This document shows positions 33,597-45,869 of a stretch of DNA of 64,000 nucleotides, one piece after another. Source of the stretch: Tragulus kanchil. Its lineage: Eukaryota; Chordata; Mammalia; Artiodactyla; Tragulidae. The translations under genes were made by a program, and so were the position numbers. Within the stretch, counting starts at the first letter, position 1; each line of letters starts with the position of its first letter. Where the stretch lies: assembly GCA_022376925.1 (NCBI GenBank), contig JAIOJX010000006.1, positions 56,942,658 through 57,006,657 on the forward strand, in the 5' to 3' direction. The notes below the pieces were generated by a model. The model had not been told where the DNA came from. It worked only from the letters and a program-made list of their open reading frames with translations, and did not search any database.

Positions 33597-35868
33597 AGAT
33601 TTGTTTTTCCAGGCCTTATTATAATTAGCTTTGATCTTAATGGTCAGGTACCAACTTTGATTGTGTCATTTGCCAGAACAATTTCTTGTACTTTTTCCCT
33701 TCAAGACTGTTGAGGTTTGTTTATAGATGTGCATGTATGTACATTTTTCCATATTTATTAGACAATGTTTGTGTGATTTTATGACTGCCATCTACCAGGT
33801 ATGCACCTTTTGCCCCTCATATGTTTATATTTGGACTAATACAACTAAACACCATAGCAAACCACATATAGAGCCTACACTCACTGGCCATAGATCAAAA
33901 CAGGGAACCTTGGAGTGGACATTCTGACACCAAGACACTACACTAGCAAAAAACACACAATGTTAGAGAATATTCACTTACAAACAAGATCCAACATCAT
34001 GTAATTAAGACATAAACCATTGAACCTTTCTATAAAGACAGAAAACAAAAGAAAGAGAGAAATCAACCACGAAGCGTGGAAAAAGACCTCAAACACACAC
34101 ACACATACACACACACACACACACAAATTAACATAAAAAGACAGAGACACACTGCACAAATGAAGGAACAAATGATATACACACAAATCCAAATGATCAA
34201 AGAGGAGATAGACAAGCTATCTGAAAGAGAATTCAGAAGAGCAATACAACTGAGGATCCAAAACTCAAAAAACAGAATATTAAGAGGAAATTGTTGCACT
34301 GAGGAAAAAATACAAGAAATGAAAAATAAACAAATGGAGATGAAAAATTCAATTGCAGAACTTAAAAATACTTTAGAAGGACTCCATAGTAAACTATCAG
34401 AGGAAGAGGAACAGATAAGTGAGCTGGAAGACAGAATGGTGGAAATGACTGCTAAAGAACAGAACAAAGCACAAAGAATAAAAAAGAACTGACGATAGCC
34501 TCAGAGACCTCTGGTATAATATCAAATGCTGCAAAGTTAGAATTAAAGGAGTCCCAGAAGAAGAAGAAGATAAAAAGAAAGGGTATGAAAAACTTTTTGA
34601 AGAATTCATAATTGAAAACTTCCCCCGCAGGATTAAGGAAATACCCAACCAAGTCCAAGAAGCATAAAGAGTTCCATACAGGATAAACCCCAGGAGAAAC
34701 ATGCCAAGGCACATAATAATCATGTTAACACAGATTTGTTTTTCCAGGCCTTATTATAATTAGCTTTGATCTTAATGGTCAGGTACCAACTTTGATTGTG
34801 TCATTTGCCAGAACAATTTCTTGTACTTTTTCCCTTCAAGACTGTTGAGGTTTGTTTATAGATGTGCATGTATGTACATTTTTCCATATTTATTAGACAA
34901 TGTTTGTGTGATTTTATGACTGCCATCTACCAGGTATGCACCTTTGCCCCTCATATGTTTATATTTGGACTAATACAACTAAACACCATAGCAAACCACA
35001 TATAGAGCCTACACTCACTGGCCATAGATCAAAACAGGGAACCTTGGAGTGGACATTCTGACACCAAGACACTACACTAGCAAAAAACACACAATGTTAG
35101 AGAATATTCACTTACAAACAAGATCCAACATCATGTAATTAAGACATAAACCATTGAACCTTTCTATAAAGACAGAAAACAAAAGAAAGAGAGAAATCAA
35201 CCACGAAGCGTGGAAAAAGACCTCAAACACACACACACATACACACACACACACACACAAATTAACATAAAAAGACAGAGACACACTGCACAAATGAAGG
35301 AACAAATGATATACACACAAATCCAAATGATCAAAGAGGAGATAGACAAGCTATCTGAAAGAGAATTCAGAAGAGCAATACAACTGAGGATCCAAAACTC
35401 AAAAAACAGAATATTAAGAGGAAATTGTTGCACTGAGGAAAAAATACAAGAAATGAAAAATAAACAAATGGAGATGAAAAATTCAATTGCAGAACTTAAA
35501 AATACTTTAGAAGGACTCCATAGTAAACTATCAGAGGAAGAGGAACAGATAAGTGAGCTGGAAGACAGAATGGTGGAAATGACTGCTAAAGAACAGAACA
35601 AAGCACAAAGAATAAAAAAGAACTGACGATAGCCTCAGAGACCTCTGGTATAATATCAAATGCTGCAAAGTTAGAATTAAAGGAGTCCCAGAAGAAGAAG
35701 AAGATAAAAAGAAAGGGTATGAAAAACTTTTTGAAGAATTCATAATTGAAAACTTCCCCCGCAGGATTAAGGAAATACCCAACCAAGTCCAAGAAGCATA
35801 AAGAGTTCCATACAGGATAAACCCCAGGAGAAACATGCCAAGGCACATAATAATCATGTTAACACAGA
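33597..35868. repeat. Tandem duplication 10 (unit 1135 bp, junction 34731/34732)
   Basis: 33597-34731 recurs at 34732-35868, with one T lost in copy 2 ('accttttgcccc'/'acctttgcccc'). 'caga' is shared at the junction. Confidence 0.96.
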
Positions 35869-36085
35869 CTTGCTTAAAGCAGCAAGGGACAAACAACAAG
35901 TAACATACAAGGGAAACCCCATATGTCTAACCACTGATCTTTCAGCAGAAACCCTTCAAGCCATAAGAGAATGGCAGGACACAATTAAATGCCTAAAAGA
36001 GAATAACCTACAACCAAGAATTCTCTACCAGGCAAGGATCTCATTGAGAATTGATGGAGAAGTTAAAAGCTTCACAGACAAGTAA
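34076..36085 (+). pseudogene. L1 C ORF1, frameshifted
   Basis: The best frame (34076-34492, copy 35210-35626) encodes 138 residues: a (CA)n-derived His/Thr run at residues 7-16, then a heptad-like Glu/Lys/Leu coiled coil (residues about 45-130) ending with EDRMVEMTAKEQNKAQRIKK and a stop. Element D has no stop there: an extra A in C shifts the frame just before the RRM. Further on, the RRM-like 'agttagaattaaaggagtcc' and the C-terminal domain (35870-36085, with 'LKAARDKQQVTYKGNPICL') are in other frames. RNA binding and trimer formation would both be lost. Confidence 0.85.
34091..34125. repeat. (CA)n microsatellite at the start of L1 C ORF1 (copy 1)
   Basis: About 17 CA units with one TA interruption. 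Element D has only 'cacacacaaagg' at the same place, so the run expanded after C inserted. Copy 2 is at about 35225-35259. Confidence 0.92.
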
Positions 36086-37851
36086 AAGCTAAAACAATTT
36101 TGCACCACAGACCAGCCTTACAAGAGCTAAAGGACCTAAAATAGTCAATAAATACAAGAGCAGGAAAAGTCCCACAAAACAAACCCCAAACATCTAAGAG
36201 GATGGCAATAGGAACATTCCTATCAATACTTACTATGAATGTAAACAGACTATAAGCTCCAACCAAAAGACACAGACTGTGTGCTTAATGGATACAAAAG
36301 CAAGACTCAGTTGTTTACAAGAAACACACTTCAGATCTAAAGACACACATAGATGAAAGTGAGAGCATGGAAAAGTATATTCTATGCAAATAGAAATCAA
36401 AAGAAAGCTGAGCATCAATCCTCATATCAGACATAATGAACCTCAAAATAAAGAGGACTATAAGAAACAAGGCAGGTCACTACATAATGATCAAGGAATT
36501 CATCCAATAGGAAGACATAACAATCATAAATATGTATACACCCAACACAGGAGCACCCGAATACATAAGGCAAACACGTTCAGACATGAAAGAAATTGGA
36601 AGTAACACAACAATAGTAGGAAACTTTAACACTCCTCTTACACCGAAAAACTACAAGAAATGAAAAATAAACAAATGGAGATGAAAAATTCAATTGCAGA
36701 ACTTAAAAATACTTTAGAAGGACTCCATAGTAAACTATCAGAGGAAGAGGAACAGATAAGTGAGCTGGAAGACAGAATGGTGGAAATGACTGCTAAAGAA
36801 CAGAACAAAGCACAAAGAATAAAAAAGAACTGACGATAGCCTCAGAGACCTCTGGTATAATATCAAATGCTGCAAAGTTAGAATTAAAGGAGTCCCAGAA
36901 GAAGAAGAAGATAAAAAGAAAGGGTATGAAAAACTTTTTGAAGAATTCATAATTGAAAACTTCCCCCGCAGGATTAAGGAAATACCCAACCAAGTCCAAG
37001 AAGCATAAAGAGTTCCATACAGGATAAACCCCAGGAGAAACATGCCAAGGCACATAATAATCATGTTAACACAGACTTGCTTAAAGCAGCAAGGGACAAA
37101 CAACAAGTAACATACAAGGGAAACCCCATATGTCTAACCACTGATCTTTCAGCAGAAACCCTTCAAGCCATAAGAGAATGGCAGGACACAATTAAATGCC
37201 TAAAAGAGAATAACCTACAACCAAGAATTCTCTACCAGGCAAGGATCTCATTGAGAATTGATGGAGAAGTTAAAAGCTTCACAGACAAGTAAAAGCTAAA
37301 ACAATTTTGCACCACAGACCAGCCTTACAAGAGCTAAAGGACCTAAAATAGTCAATAAATACAAGAGCAGGAAAAGTCCCACAAAACAAACCCCAAACAT
37401 CTAAGAGGATGGCAATAGGAACATTCCTATCAATACTTACTATGAATGTAAACAGACTATAAGCTCCAACCAAAAGACACAGACTGTGTGCTTAATGGAT
37501 ACAAAAGCAAGACTCAGTTGTTTACAAGAAACACACTTCAGATCTAAAGACACACATAGATGAAAGTGAGAGCATGGAAAAGTATATTCTATGCAAATAG
37601 AAATCAAAAGAAAGCTGAGCATCAATCCTCATATCAGACATAATGAACCTCAAAATAAAGAGGACTATAAGAAACAAGGCAGGTCACTACATAATGATCA
37701 AGGAATTCATCCAATAGGAAGACATAACAATCATAAATATGTATACACCCAACACAGGAGCACCCGAATACATAAGGCAAACACGTTCAGACATGAAAGA
37801 AATTGGAAGTAACACAACAATAGTAGGAAACTTTAACACTCCTCTTACACC
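35445..37851. repeat. Tandem duplication 11 (unit 1207 bp, junction 36651/36652)
   Basis: 35445-36644 recurs from 36652, with a short 'gaaaaac' filler at the junction. Because duplication 10 already doubled 34310-34731, that part of L1 C ORF1 exists three times (34310, 35445, 36652). Confidence 0.96.
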
Positions 37852-39601
37852 AATAGAAAGATCTTCAAAACATAACATTAATCCGAAAAACAGACCTTAA
37901 ATGACACATTAGAAGAGATGTATCTCATTGATATCTTTAGGACCTTTCACACAAAAGCACAAAAATACACTTTTTTCTCAAGTGCACTTGGAACATTCTC
38001 CAGGATAGACCACATCTTGGGTCACAAATCAAGTCTCAGTAAATTCAAGAGAACTGAAATTATATCAACCATCTTTCTGACCACAATGCTGTAAAACTAG
38101 ATATCAATTACAAGGAAAAAACCACTAAAAACACAAGCACATGGAGATTAGAAAACATATACATAAAAAACAAACAAATTACCAAACAAATCAGAAGAGA
38201 AACAAACAAACAAACAAACAAAATTTCTAGAAGAAAATGACAACTAAAACACGACAGTGAGAAACCTATGAGACATCGCAAAAGCAGTGCCAATAGGGAA
38301 GTTTATAGCAGTACAATAGAACCTCAAGAAAAAGAAAAACAGCAACATGGCAACCTAACTCTGCACTTAAAACAAGTGGAAAAGAAGAACAAACAAACAT
38401 TTAAAGATTGCAGAAGAGAAATTATAAAGATCAGAACAGAAGTAAATGAAAAAGAAATGAAAGCAACAATAGTAAAGATAAATAAAATGAAAAACTGGTT
38501 CTTCGAAAAGATAAGCAAAAGTGACAAACTGCTAGCCAGATTCCTCAAGAAAATAAGGGAGAAGAACAGATCAACAAAATCAGAAATGAAGAGGAGATGT
38601 TACAACAGACAATTCAGAAATACAAAGGATTATAAGAAACAAGGCAGGTCACTACATAATGATCAAGGAATTCATCCAATAGGAAGACATAACAATCATA
38701 AATATGTATACACCCAACACAGGAGCACCCGAATACATAAGGCAAACACGTTCAGACATGAAAGAAATTGGAAGTAACACAACAATAGTAGGAAACTTTA
38801 ACACTCCTCTTACACCAATAGAAAGATCTTCAAAACATAACATTAATCCGAAAAACAGACCTTAAATGACACATTAGAAGAGATGTATCTCATTGATATC
38901 TTTAGGACCTTTCACACAAAAGCACAAAAATACACTTTTTTCTCAAGTGCACTTGGAACATTCTCCAGGATAGACCACATCTTGGGTCACAAATCAAGTC
39001 TCAGTAAATTCAAGAGAACTGAAATTATATCAACCATCTTTCTGACCACAATGCTGTAAAACTAGATATCAATTACAAGGAAAAAACCACTAAAAACACA
39101 AGCACATGGAGATTAGAAAACATATACATAAAAAACAAACAAATTACCAAACAAATCAGAAGAGAAACAAACAAACAAACAAACAAAATTTCTAGAAGAA
39201 AATGACAACTAAAACACGACAGTGAGAAACCTATGAGACATCGCAAAAGCAGTGCCAATAGGGAAGTTTATAGCAGTACAATAGAACCTCAAGAAAAAGA
39301 AAAACAGCAACATGGCAACCTAACTCTGCACTTAAAACAAGTGGAAAAGAAGAACAAACAAACATTTAAAGATTGCAGAAGAGAAATTATAAAGATCAGA
39401 ACAGAAGTAAATGAAAAAGAAATGAAAGCAACAATAGTAAAGATAAATAAAATGAAAAACTGGTTCTTCGAAAAGATAAGCAAAAGTGACAAACTGCTAG
39501 CCAGATTCCTCAAGAAAATAAGGGAGAAGAACAGATCAACAAAATCAGAAATGAAGAGGAGATGTTACAACAGACAATTCAGAAATACAAAGGATTATAA
39601 G
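37666..39601. repeat. Tandem duplication 12 (unit 965 bp, junction 38630/38631)
   Basis: 37666-38630 recurs at 38631-39595. 'tataag' is shared at the junction. This is the shortest unit. Confidence 0.96.
38201..38223. repeat. (CAAA)n run in L1 C ORF2
   Basis: Five CAAA units after 'agaagagaaa', repeated at about 39166-39188 by duplication 12. Contributes to frame loss in ORF2. Confidence 0.9.
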
Positions 39602-41572
39602 TGACTATATGAACAATTATAGGGCAATAAACTGGACAACCTTGAAGAAATGGACAGTTTCCTAGAGAAATTTAATTTTCCAAGACTGAAGCAGGAAAAA
39701 AATAGAAATTATGAAAAACCCAATCACAAGTTCAGAAATCAAATTTGCAATAAATAATTTATCCCACAATAAAAGCAAAGATTCTTCAATATCCACAAAT
39801 CAAACCACGTGATATACCATATCAACAAATTGAAAAACAAAAATCATGTCATAATCTCAATAAATGCAGAAAAAGCCTTTGAAAAAATCCAACATCCGTT
39901 TATGATCAAAACCCTTCAAAAAATGGACAGAGAAGGAACCTAAGTCAATATTGTGAAAGTCATATATGAGAAGCCCACAGCAAACATCATTCTCCGTGTG
40001 AAAAATTGAAAACATCCCCCCTAACATCAGGAAAAAGCCAGGGACGTCCACTTTCACCACTATTGTTCAACATACTCCTGGAAGTTGTAGGTATAGCAAT
40101 AACAGAAGAAAAAGAATTAAAAGGAAGACAGATGTAAAAAGAAGTAAAACCCTATTTGCGAGTGACAAACCCGAAAGACACTGTTAGAAAACTACTAGAG
40201 CTAATCAACGAATTCAGCAAAGTCACAGGATACAAAATCAATACATAGATATCACTCACATTCCTATACACAAATAATGAAAACATCAGAAAGAGAAATC
40301 AAGGATGCAACCCCATTTACCATTGCAAACAAAAGAATAAAATATTTAGGGATAAATCAACCTAAAGAGACAAAAGAACTGTACACAGAAAATTCCAAGA
40401 AATTCATGAAGGAAATAAGACTTAAACAGATGGAGAGATATTCCATGTTCCTGGGTAGGAAGAATCAATATTGCAGAAGAGAAATTATAAAGATCAGAAC
40501 AGAAGTAAATGAAAAAGAAATGAAAGCAACAATAGTAAAGATAAATAAAATGAAAAACTGGTTCTTCGAAAAGATAAGCAAAAGTGACAAACTGCTAGCC
40601 AGATTCCTCAAGAAAATAAGGGAGAAGAACAGATCAACAAAATCAGAAATGAAGAGGAGATGTTACAACAGACAATTCAGAAATACAAAGGATTATAAGT
40701 GACTATATGAACAATTATAGGGCAATAAACTGGACAACCTTGAAGAAATGGACAGTTTCCTAGAGAAATTTAATTTTCCAAGACTGAAGCAGGAAAAAAA
40801 TAGAAATTATGAAAAACCCAATCACAAGTTCAGAAATCAAATTTGCAATAAATAATTTATCCCACAATAAAAGCAAAGATTCTTCAATATCCACAAATCA
40901 AACCACGTGATATACCATATCAACAAATTGAAAAACAAAAATCATGTCATAATCTCAATAAATGCAGAAAAAGCCTTTGAAAAAATCCAACATCCGTTTA
41001 TGATCAAAACCCTTCAAAAAATGGACAGAGAAGGAACCTAAGTCAATATTGTGAAAGTCATATATGAGAAGCCCACAGCAAACATCATTCTCCGTGTGAA
41101 AAATTGAAAACATCCCCCCTAACATCAGGAAAAAGCCAGGGACGTCCACTTTCACCACTATTGTTCAACATACTCCTGGAAGTTGTAGGTATAGCAATAA
41201 CAGAAGAAAAAGAATTAAAAGGAAGACAGATGTAAAAAGAAGTAAAACCCTATTTGCGAGTGACAAACCCGAAAGACACTGTTAGAAAACTACTAGAGCT
41301 AATCAACGAATTCAGCAAAGTCACAGGATACAAAATCAATACATAGATATCACTCACATTCCTATACACAAATAATGAAAACATCAGAAAGAGAAATCAA
41401 GGATGCAACCCCATTTACCATTGCAAACAAAAGAATAAAATATTTAGGGATAAATCAACCTAAAGAGACAAAAGAACTGTACACAGAAAATTCCAAGAAA
41501 TTCATGAAGGAAATTAAGACTTAAACAGATGGAGAGATATTCCATGTTCCTGGGTAGGAAGAATCAATATTG
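39373..41572. repeat. Tandem duplication 13 (unit 1098 bp, junction 40470/40471)
   Basis: 39373-40470 recurs at 40471-41568, with one extra T in copy 2 ('ggaaattaagac'). 'attg' is shared at the junction. Confidence 0.96.
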
Positions 41573-42944
41573 TGAAAATGACCATACTACCAAATATCAT
41601 CTACAGACTCAATGTGACCCCTAACAAATTAACAATGACATTCTTCACAGGACAAGACCAAAGAATAACACAGTTCAAATGGAAACACAAAAGACCTCGA
41701 ATAGCCAAAGCAATCCTGAGAAAGGAGAATGGAGCTGGATGTATCAGCCTCCCTAATTTCAGACTCTACTACAAAGCAACAGGCATCAAGACAGTATGGT
41801 ACTGGCACAAAAACAGAACTATAGACTAATAGAACACGATAGAGAACCCAGAGATAAACCCACACACCTATGGGTACCTTATTTTTTACAAAGGAGGCAA
41901 AAAGATACAATGAGACAGAAACAGCCTCTTCAACAAATGGTGCTGGGAATATGGGACAGCTACATGCAAAAAAAATAAAACTGGAAACATTCCCTGACTC
42001 CATACACACAGATCAACTCAAAATGGATTAAAGAGCAAAATGTAAGACCAGAAACCATAAAACTCTTAGAGGAGAATATATGCAAAAGACTCAAGGACAT
42101 AAGTCAAAGCAAGATCTTCTATGACCCGCCATCTATGGTATCAGAAATAAAAACAATAATAAACGTGGGATTTGATGAAACAATACCTTTTTCACAGCAA
42201 AAGGAACAACAAAAAAGGTTACCAGATGGCCCACAGAATGGAGAAAACAATAGCAAATGAAACAACAGACAAGGAATTCATCTCCAAAATCTACAAGAAA
42301 CTCAGGCTACTCAACACCAGAAAAATGAACAGCCCAATCAATAGATGGGAAAAAGACCTAAAGAGACATCTCTCCAAAGAGGACATACAGATGGCCAAAA
42401 AAAAAAAACACATGAAATGACGCTCAACCTCGCTTATAATTAAAGACATGCAAAGCAAAACTACAATGAGATATCACCTCACACCCATCGGAATTGTCAG
42501 CATTAAAAAAATCTACAGATAGGCTTGGAGGGGGGCAAGATGAAGGAGGAATGAGAGGAGGATTGCACCAGATCCCCAACAGAATCACCAAAACTCATCA
42601 AGAAATGAAACAACACCAAGGAGCCAGCCTCTAGAAGACAAAAGAAGTTCTTAGTTCTATAAGGGACAGAGAGCGAGCAGCCTGAACTTTCCTGGAGCTC
42701 GAACAGATCAAGGAGCTCCTGTCCCCCAACTCCCACACCGAACCAGGCAGAGAGCGCTGGGAAGTGCCCCAGGATGACAGAAAGCAACCCTCAGCGTGAG
42801 GATCCTGCCAGGGTCAGTACTGTGACAGGGACACGCCAGGTGAGCGGGAGAGTAAATGCTAGCAGGGCATGGGAAACAGAACAGGAAATCTCCCGTGGGT
42901 TGCAATCCATAAGTTTGGTTCAAGCCAGACGGGGAAGCTGCCCT

Positions 42945-43232
42945 GTGTGTTTTGGGCCAGAGGTGAGCCTTAGTCCTGTGGGACAGAAATACACCAGCTG
43001 CTCAAACTAGCCCGTGCAGCCACAGAGCTGTCACAAGGAAGCCAGGCATCAGGAACAAGATCTGAGATAGGCATGGGAAAGCGGCAGTCCGCCTTTGGGT
43101 CAAGAGATGAGACTTAGTCCCATGGGACAGGAGTGCGCTGGCTGCTCGAACTAGCCCATGCAGTCCCAGAGCTGTGGCAAACAAGAGGGGCATATGGGAT
43201 GAGATCTGGGATGCAAAGCACTCAGTCCCACC
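42945..43232 (+). repeat. Two tandem 144-bp monomer-like units in the L1 D 5'UTR
   Basis: The block with 'tagtcctgtgggacag', 'ctgctcaaactagcccgtgcag' and 'cagagctgt' at about 42971 returns 144 bases later as 'tagtcccatgggacag', 'ctgctcgaactagcccatgcag' and 'cagagctgt'. The units are about 80-85 percent alike by eye, so they arose within the element and not from assembly. Confidence 0.75.
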
Positions 43233-43311
43233 AGCAGCAGGGCCGCGTCAGAGACACTGGGAATGGAGTGGAGACTGAAGGCTACCAGGAAGTATGCAAT
43301 AGGATGGGGAG

Positions 43312-43364
43312 CACAGAGTCCAGGGGCGCAACTCCAGCACAGAGTCCAGGGGCACAACCTCCAC
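43312..43364 (+). repeat. 26-bp direct repeat in the L1 D 5'UTR
   Basis: 'cacagagtccaggggcgcaa' is followed 26 bases later by 'cacagagtccaggggcacaa'. Confidence 0.85.
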
Positions 43365-43587
43365 CTACCCAATCGACTGGGGATCACCCACCATGACCTC
43401 CTCTGTCCAGCACCAGGAGCGGAGAGACAGGGGTCAGCTACATTGGCTGCAGAGCCTTTGTTTTGTTGAAAGCAAAACTGAAACCAGAGCAACCGGTTCT
43501 GCAAGGGTTCTAACTACAGAAAAATTTGACGCTCACTGAAACCTAAGACATAAGCTGCTGTCCAGCCCCCACACCCGACCCCCACCA

Positions 43588-45869
43588 GTACAGACTAGGG
43601 AAATTTGGGACAGCATCAAGAGCAAACTGGAGGAAGGTTTACATGCAGATGAGAAGATAAAAAACGGGGACAATATTTTTAATTTTTTTTAAATTATTGT
43701 TTTTTTTTAATAATTTTTGAAAAAATTTTCTTAAGCAGTATTATTTTTTCTTTTTCTTTTTCTCATACCACAGCTTCTTTTCTCTATACTCTAACTAAAA
43801 CATATTTTTATACTTACTACTATCCTCTCTATAAGTATTTCCTACCTTGCTGTCTCTAATATTCTCTTCCAGCTACATTAAACTCTACTGCATACTAATC
43901 TCCATTACCTAACCCTACAAAATCCTTGCAACACGAATCTATTCTTTCTCATTACATACATACTCTCCTCCTTTTCACAACCCATGTCTTAGTTAAAAAC
44001 TGCTTTCATTGCAATATTCCCAGCTGAGACCTTGCTTGGGATCTGTTTTTCCAGTCAGTGTTTTAATTAATTTAGAGCTTAATGGTCAGGTACCAACTAT
44101 GATTGCACCGTCTGCCAGAAAAACTTCCTGTACTTTATCCCTTTAAGACTGTTCAGTTGTGTTTATTGGTGTGTGTGTATGTATGTTTCCGTTATGTTAG
44201 AAAATATTTGCATGGTTTTATGAATGCCATCTACCAGGGATATACCTTCTGTCCCTTATATGCCTACATTTGAACTAATGCCACTGAATACCATAGCAAA
44301 TCAGACATAGAGCCTACATTCCTCAGCCAGAAATCAAACCAAGGATCCTCAGAGTGGAAGCCCTGACTCTAAGATCCTACACTATCAAAGAATATACAAC
44401 AGTAGAGATTATTCACTTGCAAGCAAGACCCAACAGCACCTAAGGCACAAACCATGACACCACCTAAGACACAAACCAGAGAGACACACACAAAGGAACA
44501 AATTAACATAAAAATGACCAGACAGAGAAACACCACACAAATGAAAGAACAAATCAGAAAGACACAATTTCAAATGAAAGAAGATAAGATAGACCAATTA
44601 TCTGAAAGAAAATTCAGAAGAGTGATACTAGCAAGGATCTGAAACTGCAAAACCAAAAACACTGGGAAAACACATGCAAAAATGAAACATAAACAAATAG
44701 AGACAAACAACTAAACTGCGTACAGACTAGGGAAATTTGGGACAGCATCAAGAGCAAACTGGAGGAAGGTTTACATGCAGATGAGAAGATAAAAAACGGG
44801 GACAATATTTTTAATTTTTTTTAAATTATTGTTTTTTTTTAATAATTTTTGAAAAAATTTTCTTAAGCAGTATTATTTTTTCTTTTTCTTTTTCTCATAC
44901 CACAGCTTCTTTTCTCTATACTCTAACTAAAACATATTTTTATACTTACTACTATCCTCTCTATAAGTATTTCCTACCTTGCTGTCTCTAATATTCTCTT
45001 CCAGCTACATTAAACTCTACTGCATACTAATCTCCATTACCTAACCCTACAAAATCCTTGCAACACGAATCTATTCTTTCTCATTACATACATACTCTCC
45101 TCCTTTTCACAACCCATGTCTTAGTTAAAAACTGCTTTCATTGCAATATTCCCAGCTGAGACCTTGCTTGGGATCTGTTTTTCCAGTCAGTGTTTTAATT
45201 AATTTAGAGCTTAATGGTCAGGTACCAACTATGATTGCACCGTCTGCCAGAAAAACTTCCTGTACTTTATCCCTTTAAGACTGTTCAGTTGTGTTTATTG
45301 GTGTGTGTGTATGTATGTTTCCGTTATGTTAGAAAATATTTGCATGGTTTTATGAATGCCATCTACCAGGGATATACCTTCTGTCCCTTATATGCCTACA
45401 TTTGAACTAATGCCACTGAATACCATAGCAAATCAGACATAGAGCCTACATTCCTCAGCCAGAAATCAAACCAAGGATCCTCAGAGTGGAAGCCCTGACT
45501 CTAAGATCCTACACTATCAAAGAATATACAACAGTAGAGATTATTCACTTGCAAGCAAGACCCAACAGCACCTAAGGCACAAACCATGACACCACCTAAG
45601 ACACAAACCAGAGAGACACACACAAAGGAACAAATTAACATAAAAATGACCAGACAGAGAAACACCACACAAATGAAAGAACAAATCAGAAAGACACAAT
45701 TTCAAATGAAAGAAGATAAGATAGACCAATTATCTGAAAGAAAATTCAGAAGAGTGATACTAGCAAGGATCTGAAACTGCAAAAACAGAATATTCGAGGA
45801 AATAAGTGCACTGGGAAAACACATGCAAAAAATGAAACATAAACAAATAGAGACAAACAACTAAACTGC
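43588..45869. repeat. Tandem duplication 14 (unit 1132 bp, junction 44719/44720)
   Basis: 43588-44719 recurs from 44720. Copy 1 lacks 27 bases and one A near its end that copy 2 has (between 'gaaactgcaaaa' and 'cactgggaaaacac'). Confidence 0.95.

Larger units (their letters stand above)
36220..42420 (+). pseudogene. L1 C ORF2, broken in many places
   Basis: ORF2p endonuclease and reverse transcriptase remnants are spread over duplications 11-13. In the endonuclease, the catalytic GDFNTPL motif reads GNFNTPL (near 37827), so the first Asp is Asn. The 'DHILGHK' block is kept (about 38006), and the SDH triplet is present but behind a one-base deletion (about 38080). In the reverse transcriptase, the catalytic FADD reads FASD and the following bases are deleted (about 40155). 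The thumb and C-terminal part are at 41572-41829 and 42172-42420. The 169-codon frame 38268-38777 and 141-codon frame 40277-40702 run across duplication junctions and are artefacts. Confidence 0.85.
31999..42521 (+). mobile_element. L1 element C, 5' part (continues at 53624)
   Basis: Begins with a bovid L1 5'UTR ('acagcccaagatggtggagg'), a GC-rich section with internal repeats (32460-33130), a T-rich section (33330-33960), then ORF1 and ORF2. The interval is inflated by duplications 10-13 (about 4.4 kb); real length here is about 6.1 kb. It stops at 'aaaatctacagata', where element D starts, and resumes with the expected next bases at 53624. It is itself inserted in element B. The target site is an A run, so the duplication at its ends is not clean. 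Confidence 0.87.

Noticed and set aside
34063..34467. 134-codon minus-strand frame (and its copy 35601-35197)
   Set aside because: Antisense shadow of the L1 C ORF1 coiled coil; its Cys/Val runs come from the (CA)n repeat.
35586..37106. Hydrophobic minus-strand frames that look like membrane proteins
   Set aside because: Phe/Leu/Ser-rich frames are the expected antisense of A-rich L1 ORFs.
38268..38777. 169-codon open frame
   Set aside because: It crosses duplication junction 38630/38631 and fuses two distant parts of L1 C ORF2.
40277..40702. 141-codon open frame
   Set aside because: It crosses junction 40470/40471; the second half is a copy of text from 39373.
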